Part shown: positions 1 through 8,211 of the stretch, one piece after another
How the letters are laid out: each line of letters starts with the position of its first letter
How positions within the stretch are numbered: position 1 is the first letter of the stretch
Assembly: GCF_025989185.1 (NCBI RefSeq)
Contig: NZ_JAPDNT010000015.1
Coordinates: 1-64,000, forward strand
DNA length: 64,000 bases
Direction: 5' to 3'
Source: Limobrevibacterium gyesilva
Lineage (GTDB): Bacteria; Pseudomonadota; Alphaproteobacteria; Acetobacterales; Acetobacteraceae
Made by a program: the position numbers and the translations under genes
The notes under the pieces: generated by a model
The model's input: the letters and a program-made list of their open reading frames with translations, nothing else
Told to the model about the DNA's origin: nothing
Databases searched by the model: none

Positions 1-389
1 GGTTCGGGTGGGGCGGTCACGACGGGTGCGGGCGGGGGCGCTGTCTGCGGCGGGGTGGCCGGAGGCGGGGCGATGGGAGCGCGGGCGGTGACGGGGCGGG
101 TTGACGCAGGAGCGGGCGCTTCCGCTTCGGGCCGGGCGACGGTGCGGCGGGGGCGTGCCGTTGGCGCGGCACGCGGCGCTTCGGGGGCGCCGAAGTCTTC
201 CGGCGTGGCTTCGTCGAACGCAGTGGCGGGCGTGGGGACGGCGAGCAGGGCGGCGGCGAGGTCCGGGTCGTTCAGGCGCTGGTCGGCTTCGGCGATCGGC
301 GAGCGGCTGGGCAAGGCGGGACGCAGCGCCGGGGCGGCGGCCGGGGCGAGCCCGGCGCGGTCGAGCAGGCGTTGCAGATAGGAACTCAT
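1..389 (-). CDS. Partial Pro/Ala-rich protein of a contractile tail cluster (C-terminus off left edge)
   Basis: The frame opens at 389 with MSSYLQRLLDRAGLAP and stays open to the window edge (about 129 residues seen). The first 25 residues look helical. From about residue 70 the protein is a low-complexity Pro/Ala/Thr/Arg linker. Its ATG overlaps the stop of the upstream gene (ATGA), so it is translationally coupled to the tail genes. I recognise no domain. Short proteins of this style sit between the tube and hub genes in contractile-injection-system clusters, but a function cannot be given. Confidence 0.6.
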   Translation of the reverse strand, partial: MSSYLQRLLDRAGLAPAAAPALRPALPSRSPIAEADQRLNDPDLAAALLAVPTPATAFDEATPEDFGAPEAPRAAPTARPRRTVARPEAEAPAPASTRPVTARAPIAPPPATPPQTAPPPAPVVTAPPE

Positions 390-1165
390 GCCGCCCGCCG
401 GGAGGCGGCACGCTCGGCTTCGCAGAGCCGGGCGAGGGCGCGGCGGTCGTCGCGGCTGAGGGCGAGGATTTCGGCGTGCGACCAGCCATAGGCGCGGGCC
501 AGAAGATGCGTCTCGCGCAGCAGGAACGGGCGTTCACGCGCCAGGGCCGCGACCAGGAAGGCGGCGAGGTCGAAGCGGACCGGCTGCGTCGTCGCGCAAT
601 GTGGGCAGGTGGCGGACACGTCGCGGGCGAGCGCGGGGGCGGCGGCCTCCAGGGCGGCATCGAGCGCTTCGGGATCGGCCTCGGGATCGCCGGCGATGAC
701 GCAGGCGGCGCGCAGCGACGCGGCCCCGCCGCCGCGCGCGGCGTTCGCGAGGTCGGCGACGCTGGGCGGGCGGATGCGGCGGCCGTCCGGGAGGGTGAAG
801 GTGCCGTCCGCGTGCGGCCCGGCGATGTCCGCCGTCACATCCGGCAGCGCCGCGGCGAACGCGGTGAGCGAAAGGGTGATTTCCAGCCGCTCGCCGCAGG
901 CGGCGCAGATGGTGCGCGCCTCCACCTGGTCGCCGTAGAGCGCGTCGAACACGGCGGCGAGCAGGCGGTCGTGGTCGGCGAGGGTGAGGTGGTCCACGCC
1001 GCTTGCGTCGAGCCAGCCGTTGCCGCCGACCACAAGCCGCCGCAGCAGGCTTGTTGCCGCCTCGGGCTGGCCGGGATCGACCGCGGCCTCGTCGGCGCCG
1101 GTGAGCGGGCGCAGGCGCGCGCGCAAGGCGGGCGATGCGGCGGCGGTGAGGGTGACGGCGTGCAT
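386..1165 (-). CDS. Zinc-ribbon tail-cluster protein, resembling T4-type baseplate hub assembly chaperones
   Basis: About 259 residues starting MHAVTLTAAASPALRARL. Two CxxC knuckles, ICAACGERL near residue 97 and CPHCATTQ near residue 195, could hold one zinc ion. The rest is helical and Ala/Leu-rich. It follows the tube gene by 5 bp and overlaps the next gene, so it belongs to the same operon. Its position after sheath and tube and the paired CxxC motifs recall the bacterial relatives of the T4 baseplate/hub chaperone family found in extracellular contractile systems. That family name is from memory and unverified. The likely role is assembly of the baseplate rather than a part of the finished particle. 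Confidence 0.6.
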   Translation of the reverse strand: MHAVTLTAAASPALRARLRPLTGADEAAVDPGQPEAATSLLRRLVVGGNGWLDASGVDHLTLADHDRLLAAVFDALYGDQVEARTICAACGERLEITLSLTAFAAALPDVTADIAGPHADGTFTLPDGRRIRPPSVADLANAARGGGAASLRAACVIAGDPEADPEALDAALEAAAPALARDVSATCPHCATTQPVRFDLAAFLVAALARERPFLLRETHLLARAYGWSHAEILALSRDDRRALARLCEAERAASRRAA

Positions 1166-1170
1166 GTGGC

Positions 1171-1671
1171 TCAGGTCTCGGCGACCTCGACGACGGCGAT
1201 ATCGCGCTCGAAGCCCTCGTTCTGGATGATGATGGATTCGAAGGCGATGGCGTTGCCGTTGGCGTCGAGCTCCGGCACGGCGGTGAATTCGGAAACCCAG
1301 CAGCGATAGACCTTCCAGGCCTTCACCTTCACGCCCTGCAGGTTGTACAGCTCGATGGCGATGTCCTTGCGGAAGTTCTTGAGCGACACGCCGGCGTCGC
1401 CCTCCACGCTGTAGACGAGCGTGGCCCAGGATTCGAAGGTGAGGTCGTAGGTGATGCCGCGTTCGAGCGTGACCGGCTCGAAGCTGGTGACGCCCGGCGA
1501 GTGGCGCTTGGTGGACAGGTCGCCGCCGTCGCGGTGGGTGACCACTTCGGTGGTGCGCTTGAGGCCGCTGACCTTGCTGACGCCCGCAACCGGCTGGCCG
1601 TCCACCACGACTCGGAACTTGAAGTTCTTGTATGGATCGATGCGGGTCGTGTTGACGCTGAACTGAACCAT
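1171..1671 (-). CDS. Contractile tail inner tube protein (T4 gp19-like)
   Basis: The 166 residues match the usual size of gp19-type tube subunits. The N-terminus (IDPYKNFKFRVVVDGQPVAG), the central KRTTEVVTHRDGG stretch and the C-terminal FESIIIQNEGFERD are typical of tube proteins of phage-tail-like particles (Afp1/PVC1 type). Such subunits stack as hexameric rings to form the rigid tube that the sheath drives into a target. It lies 21 bp downstream of the sheath gene, the standard order. Start ATG 1671 has a GGAGAGC ribosome site a few bases upstream. Confidence 0.88.
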   Translation of the reverse strand: MVQFSVNTTRIDPYKNFKFRVVVDGQPVAGVSKVSGLKRTTEVVTHRDGGDLSTKRHSPGVTSFEPVTLERGITYDLTFESWATLVYSVEGDAGVSLKNFRKDIAIELYNLQGVKVKAWKVYRCWVSEFTAVPELDANGNAIAFESIIIQNEGFERDIAVVEVAET

Positions 1672-1692
1672 GATGCTCTCCTTGCGGCGTCG

Positions 1693-4146
1693 TTAGACCT
1701 GCACCTGGCCGGCGATCTGCCGGATGACGACGATGACGAACTCGGCCGGCTTCAGCGGCGCGAAGCCGACGACGACATTGACGATGCCGAGGTCGATGTC
1801 GTTCTGCGTGGTGGTTTCCGCGTCGCATTTCACGAAATAGGCGTCGGACGACTTGGCCCCCTTGAACGCGCCCTGGCGGAACAGGTTGTTCATGAACCCG
1901 CCGGCGGCGAGGCGGATCCGCGCCCAGAGCGGCTCGTCGTTCGGCTCGAACACCGCGAAGCGCAGGCCGCGATAGAGGCTTTCCTCGATCAGCAAGGTGA
2001 GGCGGCGGACGGGCACGTATTTGAAGTCGTCGTTGCCGGAATTGTCGAACCCGGCCATGGTGCGCGCGCCCCAGGACACGATGCCGTTGGGGAAGATGCG
2101 CAGCGCGTTCACCGCCTGCGGGTTGATGATGCCGTTGTCCGCATCGGTCATGCGATGCTCGACGCCAAGCACGCCCAGCAGGTTCGCCTCCAGCCCCGCC
2201 GGCGCCTTCCACACGCCGCGGCTGGAATCGATGCGGGCATACAGGCCGGCCTGGGTGCCCGACGGGTCGATCGCGCGCTGCACCCCGTCCACCACGGCGA
2301 GCAGGCGCGGCCAATAGATGGCGGCATGGTCGAGCGTGATGCCGATGCGCAGCGGGGCGATGCCGGTGCCGGGATCGGTGGCCTGGTTCACGTCGGCCCA
2401 GGCGTTGTTGTCCGATGGCGGATCGACGATGAGGAAGGCGCGGCGCTGCTGGCAGAAGGCGCTGGCCGGGCCCCAGAGCTGGGTGCGGATGGCGTCGCTC
2501 TGCCCGAGCGCGCGCGGCAGCACCATGATGTTGAAGATGTCCACCTCGCGGTCGATGGCCGCGAAGGCCGCTTCATAGTCGGCGAGTTGCGGGAAGCCGC
2601 CGTTGTTGCCGGCGACCGAAGCGGACTGGAACGGGCCGGCGCCACCTGCCCCGCCGGTCTGGCCGACCGTGTAGGCGCGCACGTTGTAGGCGGTGGGATC
2701 GGTCGGCAGGGCCGGCGGCTCGAACAGCTCGCCGGCGGCGCCGATGTCGAAGCCGCCGGCGCTGGTCAGGCGGGAATCGAAGCCGGCATCGGAGCCCTCG
2801 AAGCGCGGCGTGAGGGCGAGACGCAGCGCCTGGGTGCGCGCCGACCAGCGGTTGGCGCTGTTGGCGGCGATGGAGGTGGCGAGCAGGCCGAGATTCTGCC
2901 GCACGTTCAGCAGCGAGCCCACCACCGTGTCGGCCGCCGCCGGAACGAAGGTGGTGCCCGCATACATGGGCTGTGCGGGAAAGGTGAAGGCGACGGCCTG
3001 GGTATGGTTGGCGCCGAAGGCGGGATCGGTGAGCGTCCACGACGCGAGCTGGCCCTGGGTGGCGGAGGCGAGGCTGCGCAGGCGCTGCAGGTCGTCGGCG
3101 GCGCCATGCACATGCGCGACGAGGCCGGTGGGCGCCGGGCGGGCGCGCGACCAGCGGCTGATCTCCAGGCCACCATTGGCGACGCCGAGCTGCAGCAGGG
3201 ACGCGGCGTCGTTCGGCGGCGCGGCACTGACGACGACACCGCCCCCGGCGCTGCGGATTTCCAGCAGCCGTCCACCCGTAACGGAGTTCGGCTGGGTGCG
3301 CAGCGTGACCGTCACGGTGCCAATCAGGCCGGAGGTTGTCAGGCGCGTGTTGATGGCATTGGTTAGCCCAGTGAGGAAGGTCGGCAGGTCGACTTCCTGG
3401 GCGAAGGTGACGGGAATGGCCGGCTGCCCGTCCAACGAGATGGTAATGCTGCGGGTGGCCGCCGGGTTGTTGCCGAAGCGCAGCGCGATGGCGGTGTGGG
3501 CGTCGGCGTCGAGCACCGGGAAGATCAGGCCGGAGAAGGACACGCCCTCCACGCCGGCGACGATGCCGGCCACGGCCGGGCCGTTCACGGCGACGCTGAC
3601 CAGCGCCGAGTTGGCGTTCACCACCGTCTCGATGAACCGGCCGGAGGCGGGGTTGATGCTGAGGTCGGTGAAGGTCTCGAGCCCGGTGCGGGTGACCGTG
3701 CCGGTGGGACCGACGACCCGGCGGTAGAGCGTGAGGTTGAAGCTGCTCTCTGGGTTCGGCGTGTCGTAGTCGATTTCGGCGCGGATCAGATTGCCGTCGG
3801 TGCCGGCGTCGAGCGCGGTGAGCGTGAGCACCGGCTGGCCGGCTTCATTGGCGAGCGTGACCGCGGCCGCGGCGGCGGTGGCGTCGGCGATGCGGGTGAT
3901 CCAGGCGGTGCTGCCACCATTGAGGAAGAACTGGCCGACCTGAGGGACCAGTTCGCCCATGCTGGCGTCGGTGCCGTAGAGCTTCTGGAAGGCAGTGAGG
4001 TTGGTGACCCGCGTGGGGGTGTCGAGCCGGCCGAGCCGGGCCATGCCAATGAACGCGGCGGTCGATGTGGAGACCGGCGTGATCGTGTTCGAGCCGGATA
4101 GCTGCTCGTCGATGTAGACGCCGGGATAGCTGACTTGAACAGGCAT
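1693..4146 (-). CDS. Contractile tail sheath protein
   Basis: The 817 residues start with MPVQVSYPGVYIDEQLSGSN, the hallmark sheath N-terminus (YPGVYIxE). The C-terminal third is the conserved sheath core: NGIVSWGARTMAG, the VPVRRLTLLIEESL stretch, and a PAEFVIVVIRQ ending. The middle (about residues 120-450) is a poorly conserved insertion that makes the protein longer than many injection-system sheaths. ATG 4146 is preferred over an upstream in-frame ATG at 4275 because GGGGAGGAT sits just before it and the family motif begins there. It is the first gene of the operon seen here; contraction of this polymer powers the particle. Confidence 0.9.
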   Translation of the reverse strand: MPVQVSYPGVYIDEQLSGSNTITPVSTSTAAFIGMARLGRLDTPTRVTNLTAFQKLYGTDASMGELVPQVGQFFLNGGSTAWITRIADATAAAAAVTLANEAGQPVLTLTALDAGTDGNLIRAEIDYDTPNPESSFNLTLYRRVVGPTGTVTRTGLETFTDLSINPASGRFIETVVNANSALVSVAVNGPAVAGIVAGVEGVSFSGLIFPVLDADAHTAIALRFGNNPAATRSITISLDGQPAIPVTFAQEVDLPTFLTGLTNAINTRLTTSGLIGTVTVTLRTQPNSVTGGRLLEIRSAGGGVVVSAAPPNDAASLLQLGVANGGLEISRWSRARPAPTGLVAHVHGAADDLQRLRSLASATQGQLASWTLTDPAFGANHTQAVAFTFPAQPMYAGTTFVPAAADTVVGSLLNVRQNLGLLATSIAANSANRWSARTQALRLALTPRFEGSDAGFDSRLTSAGGFDIGAAGELFEPPALPTDPTAYNVRAYTVGQTGGAGGAGPFQSASVAGNNGGFPQLADYEAAFAAIDREVDIFNIMVLPRALGQSDAIRTQLWGPASAFCQQRRAFLIVDPPSDNNAWADVNQATDPGTGIAPLRIGITLDHAAIYWPRLLAVVDGVQRAIDPSGTQAGLYARIDSSRGVWKAPAGLEANLLGVLGVEHRMTDADNGIINPQAVNALRIFPNGIVSWGARTMAGFDNSGNDDFKYVPVRRLTLLIEESLYRGLRFAVFEPNDEPLWARIRLAAGGFMNNLFRQGAFKGAKSSDAYFVKCDAETTTQNDIDLGIVNVVVGFAPLKPAEFVIVVIRQIAGQVQV

Positions 4147-4483
4147 CGTCTCGATCCTCCCCGGCCGCGCATGGGCCATTTGTGCGTCGTCCGGGGCTGC
4201 AGGGCGACTGCGGACGGACACGTCGCGGCGAAGCGAGCGGGAGCAAGAAACGTGCAACCGGATTGCCGCCGGCAACGCGATGATTCAACGGACAAATCAG
4301 CCAGTGTGGGCGCGGTCCTGGGTTCCGTCCGGCCCATCAGTACCACGCAGGGCGCGCGGATCGGTGGGGCGGTTCGGTCCCACCTGGGTCGGCGATGACC
4401 CGGTTCGGCGATGGCGCCATCGCCTGGTGCCGGCGACGAAGCGTTTCACACGCGAAATTGAAAATCCGCCGCTGCCGGCGGGC
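4147..4483. promoter_or_regulatory. Leader region of the tail operon, with an 18-bp perfect palindrome
   Basis: No gene is seen in these 337 bases. They lie between the end of gntR and the sheath start, both read leftward, so they must hold the tail operon promoter, although I cannot place a convincing -35/-10 pair. GGCGATGGCGCCATCGCC at 4407-4424 is perfectly self-complementary and sits 60 bp past the gntR stop; it may form a terminator stem (no T run follows) or be a protein-binding site. A second small inverted repeat, TTGCCGCCGGCAA, lies at about 4262-4274. Confidence 0.4.
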
Positions 4484-5245
4484 CTACCGGATCTCGTTGA
4501 CGTAGCTGTAGCCGTGCGTCTGCGCGCGGTGCTGGCTGACGATGACGACGGCGCCGGTCTGGTCGTAGGCCTCCTCGTCGATCACCAGCAGGGCGGCGGG
4601 GCGTTCGAGGCCGAGCAGGGTGCAGTCGGCGTCGGTCGCCAGCTCCGCCGTGACGCGCTCACGCACCGCGGACACGCGGATGCCGTAACGCTCCAGCAGA
4701 TGCAGGTAGATCAGCGGCGGCACCTCCGCCGCGTCTTGCGGGAAGTCCGGCAGGCGGCGGGCCACAAGCATCATGCGGGCATGCATGACCGGCCGGCCGC
4801 CGACCCGGCGCAGGCGGTGCAGGTGGATCAGGTCCTCTCCGGCGTCGATGCCGAACGGGGCGGCTTCCTGCGGGGTGGCAGGGCTGCGCGACAGCGACAG
4901 CACCTCGGGTTCCGAGCGCAGCCGTGATCCGTCGGCGCCGTGCAGGCGGAAATAGTGGAAGAAGAAGCGCAGGCTGTGTTGCGGCGTGCGCCCGGTCACT
5001 ATCGTGCCGGTCTTGCGGCGACGCATCAGCATGCCGTCCGCGGTGAGGTCGGCGAGCGCGCGGCGGATCGTTCCGACGGCAACGCCATACTCCGCCGCCA
5101 GCGCCACCTCGCCGGGCATCACCGTGCCGGGGGGCAGGGTGCCGGCCAGGATCGCCTCGGCGATGCGGCGCTTGACGTGCTCGTAGAGCGGCAGCGGCAG
5201 TTCGGGAAAGGCGCCGCTCGCGGTTTCGCGATTGACAACCGACAT
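4484..5245 (-). CDS. GntR-family (HutC-type) transcription regulator
   Basis: The 253 residues hold a winged helix-turn-helix at about 18-85 (LYEHVKRRIAEAILAGTLPPG, EVALAAEYGVAVGTIRRAL, DGMLMRRRKTGTIV) followed by a UTRA-type ligand domain to the end, the HutC subfamily layout. Such proteins are usually repressors released by a small-molecule effector linked to the neighbouring pathway. It is divergent from the M20/ABC operon at 5304, with only 58 bp between starts and a palindrome in that gap, so it probably controls that operon and itself. Start 5245 (MSVVNRE) is chosen for its fit with family length. Confidence 0.87.
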   Translation of the reverse strand: MSVVNRETASGAFPELPLPLYEHVKRRIAEAILAGTLPPGTVMPGEVALAAEYGVAVGTIRRALADLTADGMLMRRRKTGTIVTGRTPQHSLRFFFHYFRLHGADGSRLRSEPEVLSLSRSPATPQEAAPFGIDAGEDLIHLHRLRRVGGRPVMHARMMLVARRLPDFPQDAAEVPPLIYLHLLERYGIRVSAVRERVTAELATDADCTLLGLERPAALLVIDEEAYDQTGAVVIVSQHRAQTHGYSYVNEIR

Positions 5246-5259
5246 TTCATGCCTGTCTA

Positions 5260-5273
5260 ATTCTATATAGAAT
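5260..5273. promoter_or_regulatory. Probable GntR operator and divergent promoter
   Basis: ATTCTATATAGAAT is a perfect 14-bp palindrome in a strikingly AT-rich patch (5257-5284) of otherwise GC-rich DNA. It lies between the divergent starts at 5245 and 5304 and is followed by TATAGTATAT, which can serve as a -10 region. HutC-type GntR proteins bind short AT-rich palindromes, so this is the natural operator. Confidence 0.65.
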
Positions 5274-5303
5274 ATAGTATATCGTTGCATCGCACGGAAG
5301 AGC

Positions 5304-6632
5304 ATGACGGACACCAGCCCCTCGGTTGCCCCACCCGATTCGCCCTTGGCCAGGGCAATGGCAGAGATCGCGCGCGACGCCGCCAGCGCGGTTGCCGAGC
5401 TGGGCCGGATGGTGGCGGTGGACACCTCGTTTCCGCCTGGCGCGGGCTATGACGCCTTCGCGGGGCTGATGGAGGAACTGGTCGAGCCGCTCGGGTTCCG
5501 GCATCGGCGCGTGGTGGTGCCGGAGGCGCTGTGGCACGTGCCCGGTGGGCCGGCGCATGGCCCGCGCACCAACGTGGTGGCCGAGCGCCGCACCGGCAAG
5601 CCGGTCTGCGGGCTGTATTTCCATGTCGATACCGTTCCGGCCGCGCCGGGCTGGACGCGCGATCCGCTGCATCTGGTGCAGGAGGACGGACGGCTGTACG
5701 GGCTGGGTGCGGCCGACATGAAGGGCACCATCGCCGCGGTGCTGCTGGCGCTGCGCGCGGCGGCACGCTGCGGCGTGGAGCTTGCCTACGACCCGACGCT
5801 GCTGCTGTGCACGGACGAGGAAGGCGGGCTGTATCCCGGCGTGCGCTACCTGGCCGAGCAGGGGATGCTGGAAGGCCATGTGCTGAACTTCAACGGCACC
5901 GCCGCACCGCGCATCTGGGCGGGGTGTTTCGGCGTGTTCAACCTGCTGGTGCGGCTGCGCGGGCAGGCGGTTCATGCCGGAGAAGGCAACCGCGCCGGCG
6001 CCGGCGTCAACGCCATCGAGGCGGCGTTGCCGTTGCTGAATGCGCTGGCGGCCCTGAAGCCCAGGGTCGCGGCGCGGCACTCCGCTCTGCCGCCGCCGCC
6101 GCATGCCAAGGGGCCGTTGGCGGCGCAGCTCAGCATCGCCGCCGCGCATGGCGGCATCTGCGGCGGCCAGGTGCCGGCGTTGTTCGAGATCCTGGTGAGC
6201 CGGCGCTATCCGCCGGAGGAAAGCTTCGAGGCTGCGCTTGCGGAAATCCAGGAGGCGATCGCCGCCGGCGTGGCCGACGTGCCGGGGCTGACGGTCGAGA
6301 CGGATCTCGTCGGCCATCTCATTCCGACCGGCGATCCGACCGGTCCGCACTGGCCGCGCTGGCAGCAGGCGCTGAGCGCCGGCTTCGGCTATGCGCCGGA
6401 GGCGTTCCGTGCCTGGGGCGCGGCGAGCTGTTCGGATTTCGGCTATGTTCAGCGGACGGGGATGCAGGAAGTGCTGCTGGGCGGCCTGGGCCGGCCCGAG
6501 CGCAACGTCCATGGCCCCGACGAGCACACCACGGTCGATGACGTCGTGGCGCTGGCTCGCAGCGTGCTTGCCTATCTCGCGGCGGATTTCGCCGCCGGCC
6601 TGATTCCCGAAACCGCCACGCCCGCACTGTAA
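5304..6632 (+). CDS. M20-family metallohydrolase (ArgE/DapE type)
   Basis: The 442-residue protein has the full M20 metal site: HVDT at 107-110, GAADMKG with D138, and DEEGG with catalytic E172 and ligand E173. It should be a cytoplasmic di-zinc enzyme that removes an acyl group or splits a peptide-like amide; the substrate cannot be read. It is the first gene of the operon under the GntR operator, with GGAAGAG before ATG 5304. The binding protein follows 10 bp later, so the enzyme probably acts on what the importer brings in. Contrast with the degenerate M20 relative at 11571. Confidence 0.85.
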   Translation: MTDTSPSVAPPDSPLARAMAEIARDAASAVAELGRMVAVDTSFPPGAGYDAFAGLMEELVEPLGFRHRRVVVPEALWHVPGGPAHGPRTNVVAERRTGKPVCGLYFHVDTVPAAPGWTRDPLHLVQEDGRLYGLGAADMKGTIAAVLLALRAAARCGVELAYDPTLLLCTDEEGGLYPGVRYLAEQGMLEGHVLNFNGTAAPRIWAGCFGVFNLLVRLRGQAVHAGEGNRAGAGVNAIEAALPLLNALAALKPRVAARHSALPPPPHAKGPLAAQLSIAAAHGGICGGQVPALFEILVSRRYPPEESFEAALAEIQEAIAAGVADVPGLTVETDLVGHLIPTGDPTGPHWPRWQQALSAGFGYAPEAFRAWGAASCSDFGYVQRTGMQEVLLGGLGRPERNVHGPDEHTTVDDVVALARSVLAYLAADFAAGLIPETATPAL

Positions 6633-6642
6633 AGGAGCGCCC

Positions 6643-8208
6643 ATGACCCGCTTGACCCGACGGATCTTCCTGGCCGGCAGCGCCGGCCTGGCCGGAGTGC
6701 CTTCGCTTGCTGTCGTTCGGTCGGCCGGGGCGCAATCGCCGGCGCCGCGCCGGGGCGGCACGCTGCGGATCTCGGTGGATCAGGCGGCCAGCGTGATCCA
6801 TCCGCTGCGCACGCGGGTGAACCCGGAATACCTGGTGACCGAGTTGCTGTACAGCAACCTCACGCGCCTGAAGCTGGACATGACCGTGGAGCCGGACCTC
6901 GCGGAATCGTGGTCCGCCAATGCGGAGCTGACGGAGTGGACGTTCCGGCTGCGCGAGGGGCTGACGTTCCACGACGGCACGCCGTGCACCGCGAAGGACG
7001 TGGCGGCCACTTTCGTTGCGATCCTCGACCCCAAGACCGCCTCGCCCGGGCGGACCAATGTCGGGCCGATTGCCGAGGCCACGGCCGTCGATGCGCGCAC
7101 GGTGGTGTTCAAGCTGTCGGCACCTTATGCGGACCTGCCGGTGGCGGTGGCGTACACCAACGCGCGCATCATTCCGGCGGCGATCGCGCAGGGCGATCTC
7201 GATCGGCTGGCGCGCAGTGCGGTCGGCACGGGGCCGTTCAGGCTGGTTTCCTATGAGCCGGACCGCCGCATCGTGGTGGAACGGAACCCCGCGTACTACG
7301 ATCCGCAGCGCCCGTGGGTCGATCGTGTCGAGGTTCTGGTTTATCCCGACCCCACGGCGGAGGCGTCGGCGCTGTTGTCCGGCGACACCGACGTGATGAT
7401 GAACACGGCTGCTGGCGAGTTCCCGCGCCTGTCCGCGGCCGCCGGGGTGAAGGCGCTGCGCGTGCCGTCCGGCCAGTTCCTGAACGTCAACATGGGCTGC
7501 GATCAGAAGCCGTTCAGCGATGTGCGGGTGCGCCAGGCGCTGGCACTGACGGTGGACCGGGAGGCGATGGTGGGCTTCGTCGCGGGCGGGTTCGGCACGC
7601 CCGGCAACGACTCGGCGATGAATGCCGCCTATCATTTCTACAAGGACCAGCCGCTGAAGAAGCCCGACATCGCCAAGGCCAAGCGCCTGCTGGCCGAAGC
7701 CGGATATCCGAACGGGCTCGATCTGACGATGGTCGCGTCCGACACGCCGGGCACGCGCGCGCAGCTGGCCGTGGCGATGCGCGAGATGGGCAAGGCCGCC
7801 GGCTTTCGCATCAACGTGCAGACGATGCCGCATGCGACCTATCTCGACCAGGTGTGGAAGAAGGGGGCGTTCTATGTCGGCTTCTACAACATGCAGGCGA
7901 CGGCGGACGCGATCTTCTCGCTGCTCTACACCTCCAACGCGGCATGGAACGAGACCCGCTGGAACAACGCCGACTTCGACAAACTGGTGGCGGAAGCGCG
8001 GGTGACGCTGGATGAAGCCAGGCGCCAGAATCTGTACGGGCAGGCGCAGATGTTGATGCATGAGCAGGTGCCGTCGGTGATTCCGGCGTTCTTCGACCTG
8101 CTGGCCGCGCAGCGTGCGTATGTGCAGGGCCGTCAGTTGCATCCGCGTGGGGCGGTGTTCCGGCTGGACCATGTCTGGCTGGGCGATGGCGCGCCGAAGC
8201 GGGGCTGA
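6643..8208 (+). CDS. Periplasmic solute-binding protein of a dipeptide-type ABC importer (SBP family 5)
   Basis: The 521 residues begin with a twin-arginine signal (MTRLTRRIFLAG, R6-R7, then a hydrophobic stretch to about residue 30), so it is likely exported folded by Tat. The mature part shows the family 5 signature: RGGTLRISVD, WTFRLREGLTFHDGTPCTAKDV and GTGPFRLVSYEPDR. These proteins bind peptides, opines, nickel or glycan fragments. AAAGGAG precedes ATG 6643. It is followed 3 bp later by the permease gene. Confidence 0.9.
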   Translation: MTRLTRRIFLAGSAGLAGVPSLAVVRSAGAQSPAPRRGGTLRISVDQAASVIHPLRTRVNPEYLVTELLYSNLTRLKLDMTVEPDLAESWSANAELTEWTFRLREGLTFHDGTPCTAKDVAATFVAILDPKTASPGRTNVGPIAEATAVDARTVVFKLSAPYADLPVAVAYTNARIIPAAIAQGDLDRLARSAVGTGPFRLVSYEPDRRIVVERNPAYYDPQRPWVDRVEVLVYPDPTAEASALLSGDTDVMMNTAAGEFPRLSAAAGVKALRVPSGQFLNVNMGCDQKPFSDVRVRQALALTVDREAMVGFVAGGFGTPGNDSAMNAAYHFYKDQPLKKPDIAKAKRLLAEAGYPNGLDLTMVASDTPGTRAQLAVAMREMGKAAGFRINVQTMPHATYLDQVWKKGAFYVGFYNMQATADAIFSLLYTSNAAWNETRWNNADFDKLVAEARVTLDEARRQNLYGQAQMLMHEQVPSVIPAFFDLLAAQRAYVQGRQLHPRGAVFRLDHVWLGDGAPKRG

Positions 8209-8211
8209 TCC

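Noticed and set aside
4147..4275. An upstream ATG extending the sheath protein by 43 residues
   Set aside because: The extension is Arg/Pro-rich without similarity to sheath proteins, while ATG 4146 has a strong ribosome site and begins the family motif.
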